A DNA stretch of 64,000 nt from Actinospica robiniae DSM 44927 (GCF_000504285.1 NZ_KI632511.1:6492154-6556153), one strand, 5' to 3'; counted from the stretch's first letter, positions 7,476 through 17,117 are shown. Numbers and translations: made by a program. The notes: a model not told the origin generated them from the letters alone.

Positions 7476-8719
7476 GGTCGGCCTGCGGTGCTGTCGAAAG
7501 TCATCAATCGGTCGCGCAACAGAGCAGCTGCCGGAAGCTTGCGGCCCTGCGATGATTCCAGCGTGGCCAGCAGTTGCTTGCCACGCAGCGAGATGATCCC
7601 TGCGCGTTGCTGATCCTCGAGAGCGCTCATGGTATCCGCAGCGTATGCGAGCCCTGTGGCTGTGTCACCATCGGCAACGAGGCAGGTGGCCCGATCCAGC
7701 CTGGTGAGCGCCTGATCCATGTAGTCTGCGGCGCCGGTCAACTCCAGCGCCCGCTGCTGAGCCAACCACGCTGCGGCCGTATCACCCAGGCGCGTGTACG
7801 CATTGCCCTCGTGAAATCTCAGCTGTCCTTCGTCATATCCGAATGCCGAATCATTGACCTGGTCCGCAGGCAGCATGCCGAGACGTTCCTCCGCCAGTCC
7901 GATAGCGCGCACGCATCCCTGCCGGTTGCCTTGGGTACCGAGAATCCGAGCCTCAAGGGCAGCGGCCAGGACTGCGCCTACGCCGCGACCGCCAGTGGTC
8001 GCGGACTGGGCATCCCGCGCCGCGGCCAACGCTTCTTCAAGGTCGTCGGCGTAGTAGTGCCCGTAGGCCTCCTGGGCCAGCACCCACGAGACTGTGGCGG
8101 AATCGCCGGTCTCACGGGCAGCTACTCTGGCCACCCGCGCCCAGCGGCGGAATTCGGGCCGGCGGTCCAGTTTGACCAGCGTCAGGCAAATCAAGCCACA
8201 CATGTTGGCGGCCAAACGGGTCAGCGCGAACGCGGTCGACAAGGCGCGTGGCCGCTCTATCAGCGACTGGACCTGGGCCAGATCCGCCGTCAGATCCTCC
8301 AGCAATAGTCCGGCCGGATGGTCTCTGGAGAGCAGACCGTAGCGAACAACCATCTGCTCGAAATCATCGATGACCATGTTCGAGAGCGCGCCGTCGCTGA
8401 CGGATCCCACCAACGATCGCCTGAGCTGCTCGAAGTGCCCGGCGGCGGGCTCGATGGCCGCCTTCGCCGAGCCGATCACGGTGCGGGAGCCGGCCAGGCC
8501 AAGGACGGCGTCTGTGGCCCCTCCCAAGACTGTCCTCAGCGCCGCGCGGTACTGTGCGCCGGGCCACTTGATCGCGCCGCGCTCCAGTCTCCCCACCCAC
8601 GCGGAATCGACTGCACAGTGCTGGCCCGTGGCCCGGAGCACCTCAGTGCGAACAGCGTCGGCAAGCTGCTGCTGGGTCCAGCCGCGATCGAGCCGCAGCG
8701 TGCGAAGCCGTTCATTCAC
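7472..8719 (-). CDS. XRE-family regulator with TPR-like C-terminus
   Basis: A 415-aa protein with an N-terminal XRE helix-turn-helix (residues about 1-65, LRTLRLDRGWTQQQLADAVR, then VGRLERGAIKWPG). Behind it is a long alpha-helical, Ala/Leu-rich region with TPR-like repeats (for example EALAAARDAQSATTGG and FHEGNAYTRLGDTAAAWLAQ). This is the layout of the many actinomycete regulators that sense ligand or peptide through TPRs. It overlaps the acetyltransferase gene by 4 nt, which makes that enzyme the likely target or partner. Confidence 0.8.
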   Translation of the reverse strand: MNERLRTLRLDRGWTQQQLADAVRTEVLRATGQHCAVDSAWVGRLERGAIKWPGAQYRAALRTVLGGATDAVLGLAGSRTVIGSAKAAIEPAAGHFEQLRRSLVGSVSDGALSNMVIDDFEQMVVRYGLLSRDHPAGLLLEDLTADLAQVQSLIERPRALSTAFALTRLAANMCGLICLTLVKLDRRPEFRRWARVARVAARETGDSATVSWVLAQEAYGHYYADDLEEALAAARDAQSATTGGRGVGAVLAAALEARILGTQGNRQGCVRAIGLAEERLGMLPADQVNDSAFGYDEGQLRFHEGNAYTRLGDTAAAWLAQQRALELTGAADYMDQALTRLDRATCLVADGDTATGLAYAADTMSALEDQQRAGIISLRGKQLLATLESSQGRKLPAAALLRDRLMTFDSTAGRP

Positions 8720-9115
8720 CGGGCTCTCCGAGTTGTATCTGACGATCCGTCATGCAATCTGCCCTACGAACTGCTCCCTAACAAGCACTTCTTTCAGATT
8801 GGCATGATCAGTTTACTAGTCAGGTAATCATCCGGCGTGAGGGCGGGAGCGGAATGGCCAGGCGCTACGTGTACGACGTGGGCTGTTTCATCGTGCATCA
8901 CCCGAAAGGATGAGCACATTCCGGGCGCATCGCTCGACCGTCGCAAGAGAGATTCACCCCCAGCCTCCAGCACTGGTGGCCGGCCCGAGACCAGCATGGC
9001 GGGCCTTTTCACCCACCGCCCGAGTAGCTCCACTCCGACCGGGCGACAGCACGACTGACCACCAGTGCCGCAAAGAGCCCCAGCCCATCACGCGATATTC
9101 AAGAAATGGATCTCC
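8720..9115. other. intergenic region between divergent regulators
   Basis: Nearly 400 bases separate the XRE-TPR regulator (-) from the next HTH gene (+), and they should hold promoters for both. I see an AT-richer stretch at about 8785-8830. Short open frames on both strands lack convincing starts. A 19-codon frame from ATG 8872 (MARRYVYDVGCF...) reads like a gene start but stops at once. Confidence 0.4.
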
Positions 9116-9745
9116 ATGCCTGCTGATCTCACCAATAACGCGGTCAGGAACGCCCGCATTCTGGCGTCCCAAGGTATGGATCCTGCGCGGATTGCGCGCG
9201 ACTTCGGCTTCGATCTCGAAGCATTGCGAGACGCGATCGAGGGCGTGACTTTCCAATACATCACCGACCCGCCCAAAGTGCGCTGCAAGACCGTTGGCAT
9301 CGCCGAGACCTCGGACGAACACATCACCGAGGTCCAACTTGACGGACATCGCCTGCGCAGGATCCGCACTGGACGACTTCGCCTCAGCCAGGGGCAGTTC
9401 GCCGCCGAGCTTCGCGAAGCCGGACAGGCGCTCGGCATGCCAAACCGATGCACGAAGCGCTTGATTCAGAGGTGGGAACGCGGTGAGCATAAGATGCCGT
9501 CCATCGGCTACCGCCTCGCCCTAGCCCACGTTATTGGGACTGGAGTGGAAGCGATCTATCAGCGGGTGCTCCCTGAGGTCGTTGACGACACGATGCAGCA
9601 GCTCGCTGCAGTCCTGCCGGTATTCGCCGAGACGTACAACAAGCTGGTCGAGCTCAACGCACACCTCGTTCACCAGACCACGAGGGCTGGCGCTGCGCAA
9701 CCTGCTGAGCGTCACGCTGGCGCCCGCGCTGCCGGCAACGTGTGA
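9116..9745 (+). CDS. HTH (XRE-like) DNA-binding protein
   Basis: A 209-aa protein. The middle part (RTGRLRLSQGQFAAELREAG, then CTKRLIQRWERGEHKMPS) is an XRE-like helix-turn-helix of the type used in actinomycete mobile-element and telomere-plasmid regulators. The N-terminal 60 residues (NARILASQGMDPARIARDFG) form a second helical DNA-binding-like unit. ATG 9116 is chosen because the family-like sequence begins there; an in-frame start 51 bases upstream is possible. The target is unknown. Confidence 0.6.
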   Translation: MPADLTNNAVRNARILASQGMDPARIARDFGFDLEALRDAIEGVTFQYITDPPKVRCKTVGIAETSDEHITEVQLDGHRLRRIRTGRLRLSQGQFAAELREAGQALGMPNRCTKRLIQRWERGEHKMPSIGYRLALAHVIGTGVEAIYQRVLPEVVDDTMQQLAAVLPVFAETYNKLVELNAHLVHQTTRAGAAQPAERHAGARAAGNV

Positions 9746-9945
9746 CTGCCGGAGCGTGATGGAATCAGGGCAGACGATGGCGTGCCAAGGGCGCGCACGC
9801 TTAGAAAGAGCGGGTCAGCCGATCTCTCGAAATCACCATTTTGAGTGTTTCTCCTCTCAATAGCCCACCTTGCCCGTTTCATAGGCTCTTTGTCTCGCTA
9901 CCGTACGTGTCTAATCGGGCGGACTGGCGTAGGCAGGAGCCGAAG

Positions 9946-10512
9946 GTGGGGCAGGTCGTACTACGTGTGCTGGCTGGGCTGAGCGGCGCTGTCCTCGTCG
10001 GCTCGGCAGCCGGCTGCAGCAGCCACCCCCAGGCGCCAGCCGCGCACGTCGCCTCTCCGACGGCAATGAAGACGTCGGCTGGTAGCACGTTGGACCCCTC
10101 AGCCCAGGCGGCGCTTACCAGCTACCAGGCGTCATGGAACGCAGTGAATCAGGCTGGTAGTACCGCGAACTACCGTCTACCCGCCCTTGCCGAGTACTTC
10201 CATGGCCAGGCCTACCTGCTCGTCTCGCAGAACATCTTCCTCTACCAGAAGAACGGAATGGTTTCGAGAGGAGCCGTCGTTCTCCACCCTCACATCGTCA
10301 GCGAAGATCTCGCTGCCAAGCCGCCGACCGTGACCATTGCCGACTGCGTCGACGACCGCCACGACCTGGTGTATTACTCCGCCACCGGGAAGCCGATCGA
10401 CGACGATCCCGGCGGATTCCGCACAGATTCGACGGTCATGACCGACCTGAATGGGGCGTGGAAGGCGACCTCATTGAACGTGGGCGCGGAGGGCACGTGT
10501 ACGCCCGAGTAG
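9946..10512 (+). CDS. predicted lipoprotein at head of Tad locus
   Basis: A 188-aa exported protein. GTG 9946 has an aggag ribosome binding site 7 bases upstream. It has a hydrophobic signal segment followed by a lipobox-like end (GSAAGC, Cys lipidated) and a Ser/Ala/Pro-rich linker, then a compact domain (SYQASWNAVNQAGSTANYRL, ending in a segment with paired Cys) that resembles small SnoaL/NTF2-like extracellular domains of actinomycetes. It lies directly before the Tad pilus genes on the same strand. Confidence 0.6.
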   Translation: MGQVVLRVLAGLSGAVLVGSAAGCSSHPQAPAAHVASPTAMKTSAGSTLDPSAQAALTSYQASWNAVNQAGSTANYRLPALAEYFHGQAYLLVSQNIFLYQKNGMVSRGAVVLHPHIVSEDLAAKPPTVTIADCVDDRHDLVYYSATGKPIDDDPGGFRTDSTVMTDLNGAWKATSLNVGAEGTCTPE

Positions 10513-10523
10513 TACATCGCTCC

Positions 10524-11393
10524 ATGAGGGTGACCATCGGTGCCCTCCTCTGTACAGCTTCCGCGACCGCGACTGCTTGGGCGGGCGGCGGCGCAGGCGC
10601 CGAGACGACGTGCTCAGCGTCCTCGGCCGTGTGCTCGGTCAGCGTGTCGAAGATTATCGACCCACAGATTGAGGGCTCAGTTGCGCCCCACGGCCTTCGC
10701 CGACCCAGTGGGCCCGCGACGGACGGACAACACCTACTCGCATCCTGTCGGCAGGACTATCAACCGGCTGCCGCAGGCGCCTCCTTCCATCAAACCGGTT
10801 CGGGCGCTTGGTATCTGGCCCCGTGCGCCACGCTCGCCGGCCTCAGCGGCCAGATTCCCAATGGGACGCCTTTCATGTGGGTCCCGGACGCCGCCAAGAC
10901 AGCGACAGCGCTCCAGGCGGCTTTGCGGGCGGAGGCCTTACTTCGTCTTCCCGCCCCCGTACTGTCCTCTTCTCCCGGCCCTGGCTCCGATGTGCCGAAG
11001 GTGGTGAACCTGCCGACGTGGGCGTGGATCTCCGCGCCGAGGTTCGCGCCCATGTCCGCGACGGCGACGTTGCCGGGAGTCTCAGCGACCGTTACGGCCA
11101 CGCCCTACGCCGTGGACTGGGCGTGGGGTGACGGTGCTCGCTCGCACTGCATGGGCCCGGGAGCTCCCTACGCCTCAGCTACCAGCAACCCAACGGGTCC
11201 CTCACCGGATTGCGGCCACGTCTACCGGTCGACGTCGGCGGAGGCGCCGGGCCAGCGGTTCAGCGTGTCGGCGTCGATCGAGTGGCGCGTGACGTGGTCG
11301 GGCGCCGGCCAGTCGGGAACGCTGCCGGACCTCACGAGGACGACCGCGCAGGCCTGGCCGGTTGAGCAGATCCAAAGCGTCGTCGTGGGCTGA
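10524..11393 (+). CDS. secreted Tad-locus protein, PKD-like C-terminus
   Basis: A 289-aa protein with a signal peptide (MRVTIGALLCTASATATAWA). The C-terminal third contains the pattern YAVDWAWGDGARSHCMGPG, then PDCGHVYRSTSA and SVSASIEWRVTWSG, found in the secreted proteins (often mislabelled ATP/GTP-binding) that precede SAF, CpaE and TadA genes in Streptomyces Tad loci. Two Cys flank the GDG loop and could form a disulfide. It probably serves pilus assembly outside the membrane; the exact role is unknown. ATG 10524 is chosen because it begins the signal peptide. Confidence 0.65.
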   Translation: MRVTIGALLCTASATATAWAGGGAGAETTCSASSAVCSVSVSKIIDPQIEGSVAPHGLRRPSGPATDGQHLLASCRQDYQPAAAGASFHQTGSGAWYLAPCATLAGLSGQIPNGTPFMWVPDAAKTATALQAALRAEALLRLPAPVLSSSPGPGSDVPKVVNLPTWAWISAPRFAPMSATATLPGVSATVTATPYAVDWAWGDGARSHCMGPGAPYASATSNPTGPSPDCGHVYRSTSAEAPGQRFSVSASIEWRVTWSGAGQSGTLPDLTRTTAQAWPVEQIQSVVVG

Positions 11394-11407
11394 CAGGAGA
11401 TGAATTC

Positions 11408-12046
11408 ATGTCTTTGACAACCAAGACAGGCAGTCTGTCGACACGTCTGCGGGACTCGCCGAGGGCGCGGTATCTCTCGGCGGGAGCAATCGTGGCGATC
11501 AGCGCGGTGAGCGTTCCGGCGGTCAGCGGCATGCTTTCTTCTACGCAGAAGGTGATGGTCGCCGCAGCGGACCTTCCAGCTGGGCACGTCCTGACGCGCT
11601 CGGACTTCACGCTCGTCGATGCCGATGCCTCGTCTTCTTACGTGATCCCGGCCGTCGAGATGACGCAGGTGATCGGCAAGACGCTCCACGTCGAGGTCCC
11701 GAAGAACACGCTGCTCGCCGCCGGCGATTTCGGAACGTACCCGCCGGCCGGTATGGCCGAGGTTGCGTTCAAGGTCACGCCCGGGACGTATCCCCCTCAG
11801 TTGGCCGCGGGGCAGCGCGTCGCGGTGATGCCTCCTGACCCGGCGCAGAGCGTGGCGCAGCCCGCAGCGCCCGCGACGCCGAACTCGCCGGTGGTAGGTC
11901 AGGTTCTCTCGATCGCACCTGAGCCGAATGCGAACGATGGTGGGAGCGTGGTCGTTCTGCTCGTCCCGATCGCATCGGCCGCGGCGGTCACGGCAGCTCA
12001 GGGTGGCAGCCTGGTCGGCCTGGACGCGAACGGCGACGCCTCGTGA
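11408..12046 (+). CDS. SAF-domain protein, CpaB/RcpC-like
   Basis: A 212-aa protein with one N-terminal transmembrane helix (residues about 23-45) and a SAF domain (VMVAAADLPAGHVLTRSDFT and VPKNTLLAAGDF). CpaB/RcpC proteins sit in the envelope and support Flp pilus export. The stop codon overlaps the start of the next gene (gTGATC), so it is coupled to the CpaE-like ATPase. Confidence 0.8.
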   Translation: MSLTTKTGSLSTRLRDSPRARYLSAGAIVAISAVSVPAVSGMLSSTQKVMVAAADLPAGHVLTRSDFTLVDADASSSYVIPAVEMTQVIGKTLHVEVPKNTLLAAGDFGTYPPAGMAEVAFKVTPGTYPPQLAAGQRVAVMPPDPAQSVAQPAAPATPNSPVVGQVLSIAPEPNANDGGSVVVLLVPIASAAAVTAAQGGSLVGLDANGDAS

Positions 12047-12813
12047 TCACATTGACGAGCGCGAAGGGTTCGCCCGGGGTGACAACGCTCTGCCTGGCAA
12101 TGGCGTGTGCCTCGGGCCGCGTGCTGGTGGAGATGGACCCGGCTGGCGGGGACCTCGCGCTTCGTGCCGGCGTTCCGCAGTCTCCCGGCCTGAGTGAGCT
12201 GGCCGTCCGGGTGCGCCGAGAACGCGGCACCGATGTTGCGCTGGAAGGCTTCACGCAGCGGCTTCGTTCCAATGCCATCGTCCTGCCCGCGCCGGTCGGT
12301 GCCGCCGGCGTCTCGGCAGTACTTTCAGGCGGCGAGCTGATCCTGCCGATCGCGGAGGCGCTGCTCACGAGTGCAACGCGGGTCCTGATTGATGCTGGCC
12401 GGTTCGGCCCTCACTTCGCATCATTCGAGTCCCATGAGGCGGTGCGGATCGTCGTGACGCGCCGTGACGCCGCGTCCCTCGGGCAGACGCAGGCCCTGCT
12501 CCGCGGCCTTGGCGACGAGCACACCCGGCAGCGGATCGGGCTGGCACTGATCGATCGTGGGGAGTTCGGCGCAAGAGAGGTAGCGCGCGAGCTCGGGGTT
12601 CCGCTGCTCGGCGTGATCCCGTGGCATCCACAGCACGCAGAGCGGTTGGCCAGCTCGGCCAGCGTTCAGACGCCGCGGAGCAATCGGCTCGTCCACGCCG
12701 CCGCTGCGATCGTCAGCGCAGCCGACGCCCTGGCGGACATTCACGGCCGCGCCTCAGCGCCGCATCAGAACCCGCTGGTGGCTTGGCTCACACGGACAGA
12801 GGTGTCGGCGTGA
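12043..12813 (+). CDS. CpaE/TadZ-like MinD-family ATPase
   Basis: A 256-aa protein of the ParA/MinD group. Its N-terminus has a deviant Walker A (ITLTSAKGSPGVTTLCLAMA), a switch region MDPAGGDLA, and a later VLIDAGRFG segment where Walker B is expected. In Tad systems TadZ/CpaE localises the assembly machine to a pole or site on the membrane. It is coupled on both sides: overlap with the SAF gene, and a GTGA overlap with tadA. Confidence 0.8.
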   Translation: MITLTSAKGSPGVTTLCLAMACASGRVLVEMDPAGGDLALRAGVPQSPGLSELAVRVRRERGTDVALEGFTQRLRSNAIVLPAPVGAAGVSAVLSGGELILPIAEALLTSATRVLIDAGRFGPHFASFESHEAVRIVVTRRDAASLGQTQALLRGLGDEHTRQRIGLALIDRGEFGAREVARELGVPLLGVIPWHPQHAERLASSASVQTPRSNRLVHAAAAIVSAADALADIHGRASAPHQNPLVAWLTRTEVSA

Positions 12814-14183
12814 ACCCGAACCCGTGGGCAGCGGCCACCACCGATCCGGCATCCGTCCCGTTTCCCGCCGAGGCACCGGCCTACATGCTGGCGCCGCAGA
12901 CTGAGCAGACGCTGACTTCCGGGCTCGTCGAGCGGATTGAGAGCGAGCTCGCCGCGCGCGTCCGCGCGACAGGCGCTGTGCTTCCCGCGGCGCGTAAGGC
13001 CGAGCTCGTTGAGGAATTCCTCGGGAGCGAACTCGACAGCTTCAATGCTGCCGAGCTGCGCGCAGGCCGGAGGGGGATCACCCCGGAGGACGAGGCGCGC
13101 GTGCGTGCCGCCGTCGCCGCCGAGGTCCTGGGGCATGGTGCGCTTCAAGCACTGCTCGATGCGCCGGATATCGAGACGATCAACGCGAACGGCTGCGACC
13201 ACGTCTTCGTCGTCCGCGCGGACGGACGCGTGACTGAGGCGTCGCCGATCGCGGCCTCCGACGAAGCGATGGTCGACCTGATCAGGTCACTGGCGAACTC
13301 CGGTGGCCAGGAACGGCGGTTTGATCGCGGCACTGCGAACCTGAACGTCCAGCTGCCTGACGGTTCTCGTCTGTTCGCGTCGATGGGAATCTCGCGCCGC
13401 CCGTGCCTGTCGATCCGTAAGAACCTGCTGCGCGACACGGCACTGGCCGACCTCGTCGATGGCGGTATCTGCAGCAAGCAGCTGGGCGAGCTACTGCATG
13501 CGCTCGTCGGCGCGAAGTTCAATGTCCTGATCTCTGGCGGCACGTCGGCCGGCAAGACGACGTTGCTTCGCGCCCTCGCCTCCACTCTCCCGCCCGAAGA
13601 GCGACTGGTGACCATCGAGGACACCTACGAGCTCAACCTCGATCTTCTGCCGCATCGTCACCGCGACGTCGTCGCCTTCCAGGCGCGCGAGGCGAACCTC
13701 GAGGGCCACGGCCGGATCACCCAGGCTGAGCTCGTCCGGTGGGCGCTGCGCATGACCCCGGACAGGGTCATCATCGGCGAGCTGCGCAACGACGAGTTCA
13801 TCCCGATGTGCAACGCCATGAACCTCGGCCTGGACGGATCGCTGGCGACCGTGCATGCCTCGTCATCCGGACAGGTCGCCGACCGCCTGATCAACCTGGG
13901 GCTCCAGGCCCCCGAGAAGCTCTCGCCCGAGGCCACCATCCGCCTCGTCGCGTCCGCGGTCAATTTCATGGTCCAGCTCGGACGTGCCTCAGATGGTGCT
14001 CGGGTGATCACCTCTGTGAGGGAAGTGTGCGGCTCTGACGGCGCGATGCTGAACACGAACGAGATCTACCGGCCAGGCGCTGACGGGCGCGCCGCGCCGT
14101 TCGCGCCGCTGCGTCCGCAGAGCATGGCGCGGCTGATGAGTGCCGGATACGACCCGCGCACCTGGGAAGAGGGCGCGCCATGA
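12810..14183 (+). CDS. tadA: TadA/CpaF secretion ATPase
   Basis: A 457-aa type II/IV secretion ATPase that powers Flp pilin assembly. Walker A is ISGGTSAGKTTLLRAL, followed by the Asp box (VTIEDTYELNL), Walker B region (MTPDRVIIGELRN) and His box (LDGSLATVHASSS), all intact. The N-terminal domain contains the CpaF-type segment IETINANGCDHVFVV. GTG 12810 is chosen because it overlaps the upstream stop by 4 nt. It ends in an ATGA overlap with tadB. Confidence 0.92.
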   Translation: MNPNPWAAATTDPASVPFPAEAPAYMLAPQTEQTLTSGLVERIESELAARVRATGAVLPAARKAELVEEFLGSELDSFNAAELRAGRRGITPEDEARVRAAVAAEVLGHGALQALLDAPDIETINANGCDHVFVVRADGRVTEASPIAASDEAMVDLIRSLANSGGQERRFDRGTANLNVQLPDGSRLFASMGISRRPCLSIRKNLLRDTALADLVDGGICSKQLGELLHALVGAKFNVLISGGTSAGKTTLLRALASTLPPEERLVTIEDTYELNLDLLPHRHRDVVAFQAREANLEGHGRITQAELVRWALRMTPDRVIIGELRNDEFIPMCNAMNLGLDGSLATVHASSSGQVADRLINLGLQAPEKLSPEATIRLVASAVNFMVQLGRASDGARVITSVREVCGSDGAMLNTNEIYRPGADGRAAPFAPLRPQSMARLMSAGYDPRTWEEGAP

Positions 14184-15127
14184 CAGGCCGGTATCTAGTC
14201 CTGACCCTGCTCGGGGCAAGCTTCGGCGTGGGAATCGCCCTGACTGCTGACACGATGCTCCTCCGCGGCACCCGCGCGGCGCGACAGTTGGCGAACGCTG
14301 ACGCTGCAGCTGCCGCGGTTTCGCAGCGACCTGCGTTCAGCCCACGCCGTCTCGCCTTGCCCACAGCTGCGGGAGTCGCGACGTGGGCGCTGACCGGATG
14401 GCCGGTGCCCGCGCTGCTGGCAGGCTGTGCCGCGTACTTTCTGCCCAGCTTGATGATGGGCGGCGATCGCACACACGAAGCTCACATGGCCAGGATCGAT
14501 GCGGTCGCCTCCTGGGCCGAGATGATGCGGGACACCCTCAGCGCCTCGGCCGGTCTGCTCGAGGCCATCCGCGCCACCGCGCCCTTCGCACCCGACGCCA
14601 TCCTTCCGGCCGCCTCCCGCCTCGTCGAACGCCTCGCCCGCGATCCGCAGATGGCCCTGCGTGTATTCGCCGACGAAGTCGCCGACCCCATCGCTGACCG
14701 CGTCGTGATCGCCCTCGGGTTCGCGGTGGCCAACCCAGCCCGCGACCTGGCCGGACTCCTCGGCGCATTGGCCGCCACCGCGCGGGAGCAAGCAGCGATG
14801 AACACACGCATCCAGATCGCTCGAGCCCGCACCCGCACCGCCGTGCGGGTCATCACCGGCGTGACGCTCGGTCTAGGCGCCGCGCTCGCACTCCTGGACC
14901 GAAGATTCCTCGCGCCCTATGGGAGCGGAGTCGGACAGTTGGCGCTCCTGATCATCGGGGGCCTGTTCGCCGCCGGATTCGCCTGGCTCAGCCGACTCTC
15001 GCAGCTTCCCGACCCACCGCGGCTCCTCGCGCCCAACCCCTCAGTGCCTGCACAGCGCCGCGACTCCGCCGACCACAGCACCATCGAACCCTCTGCGAAG
15101 TCGGCAGCAGCGTCAGGAGGCCGCTGA
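14180..15127 (+). CDS. tadB: TadB-like type II secretion F membrane protein
   Basis: A 315-aa integral membrane protein with a T2SSF domain. Transmembrane helices lie near residues 5-25, 65-95 and at the C-terminus (about 225-275). The cytoplasmic F domain includes WAEMMRDTLSASAGLLEAIR and LAATAREQAAMNTRIQIARA. TadB pairs with TadC to form the inner-membrane platform driven by TadA. The stop is one base before the tadC start. Confidence 0.88.
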   Translation: MTGRYLVLTLLGASFGVGIALTADTMLLRGTRAARQLANADAAAAAVSQRPAFSPRRLALPTAAGVATWALTGWPVPALLAGCAAYFLPSLMMGGDRTHEAHMARIDAVASWAEMMRDTLSASAGLLEAIRATAPFAPDAILPAASRLVERLARDPQMALRVFADEVADPIADRVVIALGFAVANPARDLAGLLGALAATAREQAAMNTRIQIARARTRTAVRVITGVTLGLGAALALLDRRFLAPYGSGVGQLALLIIGGLFAAGFAWLSRLSQLPDPPRLLAPNPSVPAQRRDSADHSTIEPSAKSAAASGGR

Positions 15128-15128
15128 C

Positions 15129-16016
15129 ATGCTTCAATTCATCCCCGGGATCGCGATCGGCGTCGGCGTCATGGTGATTCTGTCCACCGCTTTCCCCCGC
15201 CGCCCCGCGCTCCGCGACGCCCTCGCCGCCCCATACCGCAGCCCGCAGACCGCTCTGGAGCAACCGGTCGACGCCAGTCCGCTCGCTCGTGCCGGGCGCC
15301 GCGCGGTGCCGCTGCTGAGCGCGTGCGGCCTGCCACGTCCGTCACGGCTGCGCGACCTGCGCCTGCTCGACCGCAGTCCCGAAGAGCACCTGGCGACACA
15401 GGCGGCGTGCGCAGGCGCATTCCTCCTGCTCGGCTTCACATACCCGATGGTCTTGCACCTCGCCGGCATCGATCTCCCGGTCCAGATCACCATCGGCGCG
15501 CTCGTGCTGTGCGGACTCGGCGGGTTCATGTATCCCGAGCACAAGGTCCACTCCGACGCCGAGAAAGTCCGCGAGCACCTCCGACACGCCACCAGCGCAT
15601 TCCTCGGCCTCGCGGCCCTCATGCTCGCCGCGGGCGCAGGACTGGAGGAGGCGCTGATCAGCGCGGCCGAACCCGGATTCGGACCAGGCCACGACCACCT
15701 GCGCACGGCACTCGCCGTGGCGCAGACCAGCCGGAAGCCGCTATGGGAAACCCTCGGCCAACTCGGTGAGCATGCGGGCGTCCCCGAACTGAGTGAACTC
15801 GCCGCGTGCGCGGCGGTCGCCGGAAGCGAAGGCGCACGCATCCGCGCCACGCTCACAACCAGGGCGAAGGTACTCAGGGACCGCCTCCTCGCCGAGCAAG
15901 AGGCGAATGCGGTCGCGGCTACCGAACGAGCCGCCATCCCCACGACTCTGCTGATGGCCGGCTACATGCTGCTGGTCACCTTCCCCGCAGTCATGCAAGC
16001 CGTCCACAGCCTGTGA
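15129..16016 (+). CDS. tadC: TadC-like type II secretion F membrane protein
   Basis: A 295-aa partner of TadB with T2SSF features: SAFLGLAALMLAAGAGLEEA and LGEHAGVPELSELAACAAVA, with transmembrane segments near residues 5-22, 95-135 and 270-293. It forms the inner-membrane platform of the Flp pilus machine. It directly follows tadB and precedes the pilin gene after a 39-base gap. Confidence 0.87.
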   Translation: MLQFIPGIAIGVGVMVILSTAFPRRPALRDALAAPYRSPQTALEQPVDASPLARAGRRAVPLLSACGLPRPSRLRDLRLLDRSPEEHLATQAACAGAFLLLGFTYPMVLHLAGIDLPVQITIGALVLCGLGGFMYPEHKVHSDAEKVREHLRHATSAFLGLAALMLAAGAGLEEALISAAEPGFGPGHDHLRTALAVAQTSRKPLWETLGQLGEHAGVPELSELAACAAVAGSEGARIRATLTTRAKVLRDRLLAEQEANAVAATERAAIPTTLLMAGYMLLVTFPAVMQAVHSL

Positions 16017-16055
16017 ACAACCGCGCCCGCCGAACACACGGAACACGGATCGACC

Positions 16056-16271
16056 ATGAATAAGATCAGCACGTTGCCCATCGCGGTCTACCTGTACGTC
16101 CAGAACATGCGAACCCGGGCTGCCGAACGGCTGGAGGCACAGGACCGCGAGCGAGGCTCGACCACCGTCGAGACCGCAGTGATTATCGCAGCGATCGTAG
16201 TCATCGCCGTCTCCGTGATCACCATCATCGGCAAAAAGGTCGTCGACAAGGCGAACTCGATCAGCTTCTGA
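16056..16271 (+). CDS. Flp-type pilin
   Basis: A 71-aa prepilin-like protein. A charged leader (QDRERG) precedes the mature start STTVETAVIIAAIVVIAVSV, with the hydrophobic helix and the Glu at about position 5 that are typical of type IVb pilins processed after Gly. It is the likely major Flp pilin of this locus. No dedicated prepilin peptidase (TadV) gene is in the window, so processing must rely on one elsewhere. Confidence 0.85.
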   Translation: MNKISTLPIAVYLYVQNMRTRAAERLEAQDRERGSTTVETAVIIAAIVVIAVSVITIIGKKVVDKANSISF

Positions 16272-16272
16272 C

Positions 16273-16680
16273 ATGAACCCACGTATCAGACCTCAGCAGC
16301 CGGAGGACGACGACCGCGAACGCGGAAGCGCCGCCGCCGAGTTCGCCCTCGTCATCGGCCTTGTCCTAGCCGTATCGTTCGGCGCCGTTCAGTACGCACT
16401 CGACGCCTTCGCCAAGCAAGCCGCACGCGCCGCCACCGCCGAAGCGCTCGCGGCTGCCGAAGCCCAGGGCGGAAGCGCCAACGATGCGCGAGGGCGTGGG
16501 CAGGACATGCTCTCTCAGCTCAGCGGAGACCTCCGCGCTCCCACCGTCACGGTCAAGCGCACCTCGGCCGAGGCCAGCGTGACCATCACTGGTACAGCTC
16601 CCAGCCTGTTCGGACTTACGCAGCGGGTGAGCGTCACCGAATCAGGACCGGTCGAACGCTTCCAAGCGGAGCAGCAATGA
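16273..16680 (+). CDS. TadE-like pseudopilin
   Basis: A 135-aa protein starting two bases after the pilin stop. It has a short charged leader (DDRERGSAAAEFALVIGL), the TadE pattern with Glu in the hydrophobic helix, then a small extracellular domain with beta-strand character. TadE-like proteins are minor pilins needed for Tad assembly. It overlaps the next gene by 4 nt (ATGA). Confidence 0.85.
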   Translation: MNPRIRPQQPEDDDRERGSAAAEFALVIGLVLAVSFGAVQYALDAFAKQAARAATAEALAAAEAQGGSANDARGRGQDMLSQLSGDLRAPTVTVKRTSAEASVTITGTAPSLFGLTQRVSVTESGPVERFQAEQQ

Positions 16681-17117
16681 GACGGCCGCACGCTGCTCAC
16701 CGAAGCGGCCCGCGAAGCCGCGACGACCGAGGCTCAGCCAGCGTCGAAGCAGTCCTCATCATGCCGCTGCTGATCATGTTCCTTCTCCTGTTCGCCGCAC
16801 TGCACCGCGGCACAGACGCCCGCTCTCTGGTCAGCGAAGCCGCAGGCCAGGCGGCCCGCGCAGCAACCCTCGGCCCAGCATCATCCGCCCAAGCACGAGC
16901 GCTGAGGAGCGCCGAGACGACGCTGAGAGGCTCGTCCACCTGCCCCGACCCAGGAATCGCCGTCCACAACAACGCCGCAGCGCTCGGCGGAAGCGAGACC
17001 GTGCAGATCACCTGCCACGTCCCACTCGCCGACCTCGCACTACCCGGCATGCCCGGCCACATCACCCTCGTCGGCACCGCCACCTCCCCACGCGACCCGT
17101 TCTCGAGTGAGGGATGA
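16677..17117 (+). CDS. TadE/TadF-like minor pilin
   Basis: A 146-aa protein with a Gly-processed pilin-like N-terminus (DDRGSASVEAVLIMPLLIMF) and an extracellular domain with two Cys (STCPDPG and QITCHV) that may form a disulfide. It is a second minor pilin and is coupled by ATGA overlaps both upstream and downstream. Confidence 0.83.
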   Translation: MRRPHAAHRSGPRSRDDRGSASVEAVLIMPLLIMFLLLFAALHRGTDARSLVSEAAGQAARAATLGPASSAQARALRSAETTLRGSSTCPDPGIAVHNNAAALGGSETVQITCHVPLADLALPGMPGHITLVGTATSPRDPFSSEG